From contig JAJTHY010000120.1 in NCBI GenBank assembly GCA_021298045.1, forward strand, positions 1 through 8,749: a stretch of DNA of 8,749 nucleotides. The letters are read 5' to 3'. A model generated the notes under the pieces. The model saw only the letters and a program-made list of their open reading frames with translations, was not told where the DNA came from and ran no database searches. Origin of the DNA: Candidatus Jidaibacter sp. (lineage in GTDB: Bacteria > Pseudomonadota > Alphaproteobacteria > Rickettsiales > Midichloriaceae). Positions 5,716 through 8,749 of the stretch are shown here, piece by piece. Each line of letters begins with the position of its first letter. The first letter of the stretch is position 1. The position numbers were made by a program, and so were the translations under genes.

Positions 5716-8700
5716 ATGGGAAGCTTTATTGAGAAATGCGTTGATAGATACAGAGTTGTACTTTTGCTACTTGCGATTATTACAATTTGCGGCTTGTTCA
5801 GCTATTCGCATATTCCTAAAGAAAGTGATCCAGATGTAAAAATCCCCATCATATATACAATGGTGACGCTAGATGGAATATCTGCCCAAGACGCAGAAAG
5901 ACTATTAGCCAAACCTTTAGAAACCAGCCTAAAAGGCATTGATGGCGTAAAAGAGATGACCACTTATACAAGTGAGGGTGGAGCATTCATTATGCTAGAA
6001 TTTGAAGCCGGCTTTAACAATGAAAAAGCTCTAAATGATGTTCGCAATAAAACAATAGACGCTGAAGCATTTTTGCCAACAGATGCCCGCAAACCCACTG
6101 TGCATGAAATAAATCTAAGCCTTTCACCAGTGCTTTATGTAATTCTTACCGGAGATATACCAGAGAGAAGCTTGCAAGAAATAGCTAAAAATTTATCCAA
6201 TAAAATTTCTAATGTTCCAGGAATATTAAAAGCACATATTAGTGGTAGAAAGATAGATTCCTTAGAAATCATCATCAAGCCAGAACTGCTTAATGCTTAT
6301 AAATTATCAATTTCATCTATTCAGCAAATTATTAGTGGCAATAATAAGCTTATCACAGCTGGATCTATTAGAAATGCTTCTGGGGAATTTTCTATCAAAA
6401 TTCCTAGCCTTATAAAAGATTATCAAAACATATTAGACTTTCCCATCAAGGTGAATGCTAATGCAGTAGTAAAATTGCGAGATATAGCGGAGGTGCGTAG
6501 AACTTATAAAGAACCCAAAGATATTGCAAGTGTTAATGGCAAGCCAGCTGTGGCTATAGAAGTTTCTAAACGCACAGGTGAAAACATAATAAAAACTGTT
6601 AATGCAATTAAATCAGTGGTGGAAAAAGAGAAGAAGTTCATACCGCAAAATGTAGATATTATTTATTCAGCTGATCAGTCTCATGAAATTATGGAGATGG
6701 TGTCTGACCTTGAAAATACTATTATAATTGCAGTGTTACTAGTCGTTATCATAATTGTAGTTAGTGTAGGTATGCGTTCTGCTCTGCTTATTTCAATTTC
6801 AATACCAACCTCTTTTTTGGAAGGTATTTTAATGCTATATCTTAGTGGATATACTTTAAACGTGGTGGTTCTTTTTAGCCTTATTTTAACTGTGGGGATG
6901 ATAGTAGATGATGCCATAGTGGTAAGTGAATATGCAGACCGGATAATGGGCGAAGGTATTCCTGTAGAGAAAGCATTTGTTATTGCTGCACAAAGAATGA
7001 TGTGGCCCATTGTCACTTCAACTTTGGTAAAGATAGTAGTTTTCTTGCCACTATTGTTTTGGCCTGGTGTAATTGGTCAATTCATGCGATACATGCCCAT
7101 TACCGCGATAGCTATTTTAAGTAGTTCTTTAGTATTTGCATTATTTTTTCAACCAGCACTTGGGCCGTTTTTTGGCAAGGCTAACCAGGCAAGGAAAAAT
7201 AATCACAAAAATTTAGATATATCAGACTTAGACAAAATAGATTTATTGACTTTAGATAAAGTTACCCAAACCTATTATAACTTATTGCAAAAAGTTCTAA
7301 AGCGTCCAAAAGCGTTTGCCGGTTCGACGATTGGTTTGCTAGTGTTAATATATGCCTTCTTCTTTAGTTTTGGTACAGGCCTTGAATTCTTTCCAAAAGT
7401 GGAGCCTCAAAGCACAAACATGTTTGTAGTTTCGCCTGGAAATCTTTCGCTTCAAGAACGCAAGCAAATAATGATTGAAGTAGAAAAGCGCTTATTAGGC
7501 ATGGATACCGAGATAAAACTACTATACACAAAAGCTGGGAATTTTGACGACAATAACAGCTTGCCAGAAGATACCATAGGTACGATTTTTATAGAATACG
7601 TGGATTGGGATAAGCGTAGAAAATCAAAATTTATTTTAGAAGACATTAGATCTAAACTCAGCGACTTAAAGGGCGTAAAAATACACTTGAGCGAAAATCA
7701 AGGTGGCGGCCCTCAAGAATATCCGATTAACTTTGACATAAGCTCTAGGGATTTTTCCAAAGCTACTATTGCAGCTAATAAAATATTTGAGCATATGCAA
7801 AAAGACCCTGGGTTTGACCAGGTGCAAAACAGTATACCCAAGAATGCGATTGAGTGGCATTTGGACCCTAACCGTGAAAAAGCAGCGCTATATGGAATTT
7901 CAATATCCGATATAGGCAATACAATCAAACTTATAAGTAATGGGCTTAAACTCACTTCTTATAGACCAGATGATGCCCTTGATGAAGTAGATATTATGCT
8001 CCGTTTCCCTGAAGAATATAGAACCATTCAAAATCTTGATCGAGTTAATATAATAACATCTTCTGGGCATTCTGTGCCTATTTCAAACTTTATTACTAAA
8101 ACTGCTGCACCAAAATCTGGAAAAATCAAAAAGGTTAACCAAGAACAAGTAATTACGATAAAATCTCAAGTTTCCAAAGGCTATTTGGTTGACACGAAAC
8201 TTAAGCAACTAAAAACCTGGATACAAGAAAACAACATAGATAAAGATGTGCAAATTAAATTCAAAGGAGAAGACAGAGATCAGAATGAAACAGGCTCATT
8301 CCTGATTAAAGCATTTATACTCACCTTGGTGATGATGTTTGGAATTATGTTAATTCAATTTAATAGCTATTACCAAACATTCGTGGTAATGAGCGCAGTT
8401 TTTCTCTCAACCGTTGGTGTTCTACTAGGATTGATAATAACATGGCAACCATTTGGAGTAGTAATGTGTGGGATTGGAATTATAGCGCTTGGTGGCATAG
8501 TCTTGAATAACAATATATTATTCATAGATACCTATCAACATCTAAGAAACAATGGCAATGATGTTTATGAATCTATAATAGGAGCTGGCGTACAAAGAAT
8601 GCGTCCGATCCTTCTTACCGCACTTACAGCGATATTAGGGCTCTTACCAATGGTCTTTGGCATCACCTTTAACATAATAGATCGCGATATCTCATTTGGG

Positions 8701-8749
8701 GCTCCTTCAAGCGAATGGTGGCGCCAATTATCTGCATCTATTGCAGGCG
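5716..8749 (+). CDS. RND-family efflux pump inner-membrane subunit, 3' end cut by window edge
   Basis: Proton-driven resistance-nodulation-division transporter of the AcrB-like type, expected to export drugs or other hydrophobic compounds across the envelope together with a periplasmic adaptor and an outer-membrane channel. From ATG 5716 the frame is open for 1011 codons to the window end; family members are about 1020-1050 residues, so only the last membrane span is missing. Topology is as expected: TM1 (about 14-32) followed by IPKESDPDV, first periplasmic domain (about 35-335), TM2-TM6 (336-485), TM7 (about 534-552) with LEFFPKVEP, second periplasmic domain (about 555-860), then TM8 onward. 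The proton-relay pair Asp398-Asp399 sits in TM4 (VGMIVDDAIVV), matching AcrB Asp407/408. The position of AcrB Lys940 in TM10 reads Asn (VLNNNILFID, 929-938). A GAPSSEWW motif (995-1002) precedes the last span. The gene begins 14 bases after the 73-residue protein. No adaptor gene precedes it, so specificity is unknown. Confidence 0.93.
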   Translation, partial: MGSFIEKCVDRYRVVLLLLAIITICGLFSYSHIPKESDPDVKIPIIYTMVTLDGISAQDAERLLAKPLETSLKGIDGVKEMTTYTSEGGAFIMLEFEAGFNNEKALNDVRNKTIDAEAFLPTDARKPTVHEINLSLSPVLYVILTGDIPERSLQEIAKNLSNKISNVPGILKAHISGRKIDSLEIIIKPELLNAYKLSISSIQQIISGNNKLITAGSIRNASGEFSIKIPSLIKDYQNILDFPIKVNANAVVKLRDIAEVRRTYKEPKDIASVNGKPAVAIEVSKRTGENIIKTVNAIKSVVEKEKKFIPQNVDIIYSADQSHEIMEMVSDLENTIIIAVLLVVIIIVVSVGMRSALLISISIPTSFLEGILMLYLSGYTLNVVVLFSLILTVGMIVDDAIVVSEYADRIMGEGIPVEKAFVIAAQRMMWPIVTSTLVKIVVFLPLLFWPGVIGQFMRYMPITAIAILSSSLVFALFFQPALGPFFGKANQARKNNHKNLDISDLDKIDLLTLDKVTQTYYNLLQKVLKRPKAFAGSTIGLLVLIYAFFFSFGTGLEFFPKVEPQSTNMFVVSPGNLSLQERKQIMIEVEKRLLGMDTEIKLLYTKAGNFDDNNSLPEDTIGTIFIEYVDWDKRRKSKFILEDIRSKLSDLKGVKIHLSENQGGGPQEYPINFDISSRDFSKATIAANKIFEHMQKDPGFDQVQNSIPKNAIEWHLDPNREKAALYGISISDIGNTIKLISNGLKLTSYRPDDALDEVDIMLRFPEEYRTIQNLDRVNIITSSGHSVPISNFITKTAAPKSGKIKKVNQEQVITIKSQVSKGYLVDTKLKQLKTWIQENNIDKDVQIKFKGEDRDQNETGSFLIKAFILTLVMMFGIMLIQFNSYYQTFVVMSAVFLSTVGVLLGLIITWQPFGVVMCGIGIIALGGIVLNNNILFIDTYQHLRNNGNDVYESIIGAGVQRMRPILLTALTAILGLLPMVFGITFNIIDRDISFGAPSSEWWRQLSASIAG

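Noticed and set aside
6681..7955. Minus-strand open frames at 6681-7016, 7452-7646, 7666-7860 and 7713-7955
   Set aside because: All are antisense to the continuous RND pump frame, which I read codon by codon from 5716 to the window end without a stop.
5702..8749. Possible long intergenic or pseudogene region after the 73-residue gene
   Set aside because: The region is one uninterrupted RND pump frame that simply lacks its stop codon because the window ends; no frameshift or nonsense codon is present.
1..8749. Search for CRISPR repeats, insertion sequences, tRNA genes, attachment sites and rho-independent terminators
   Set aside because: No regular repeats, transposase motifs or cloverleaf-like sequences were seen, and the gaps within the plus-strand cluster (at most 14 bases) are too short for terminator hairpins.

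Overview
The window reads as a piece of an AT-rich alphaproteobacterial chromosome. The proteins resemble alphaproteobacterial versions, and the AT-rich coding, tight packing and mostly weak Shine-Dalgarno sequences would suit a host-associated lineage of the Rickettsiales/Holosporales type. That placement is inference from protein character and base composition, not from a marker phylogeny. I see no mobile element, CRISPR array, phage gene or RNA gene, and no stretch longer than about 100 bases lacks a gene.

Layout: the left edge (1-1165) is a minus-strand acetyl-CoA acetyltransferase (thiolase), missing only its last few C-terminal residues. A 99-base divergent intergenic region (1166-1264) separates it from a run of seven plus-strand genes that fills the rest of the window. 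In order these are a small cation-diffusion-facilitator-like membrane protein, hslU (ATPase of the HslVU protease), plsY (acylglycerol-3-phosphate synthesis), pth (peptidyl-tRNA hydrolase), ychF (ribosome-associated ATPase), an unrecognised 73-residue single-span membrane protein, and an RND efflux pump that runs off the right edge after 1011 codons with no stop.

The seven plus-strand genes have junctions of -29, -1, +5, +11, -4 and +14 bases (negative means overlap). I see no room for terminators between them, so they probably form one transcription unit driven from the 1166-1264 region. Its content is mixed: metal handling, protein quality control, phospholipid synthesis, translation recycling and efflux.

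I do not see a convincing undescribed system. The points most worth a second look are hslU lacking an adjacent hslV and starting with GTG inside the preceding gene, the 73-residue membrane protein locked between ychF and the RND pump, the unusual metal-site residues of the CDF-like protein, and the RND pump with no adaptor gene before it in the window.
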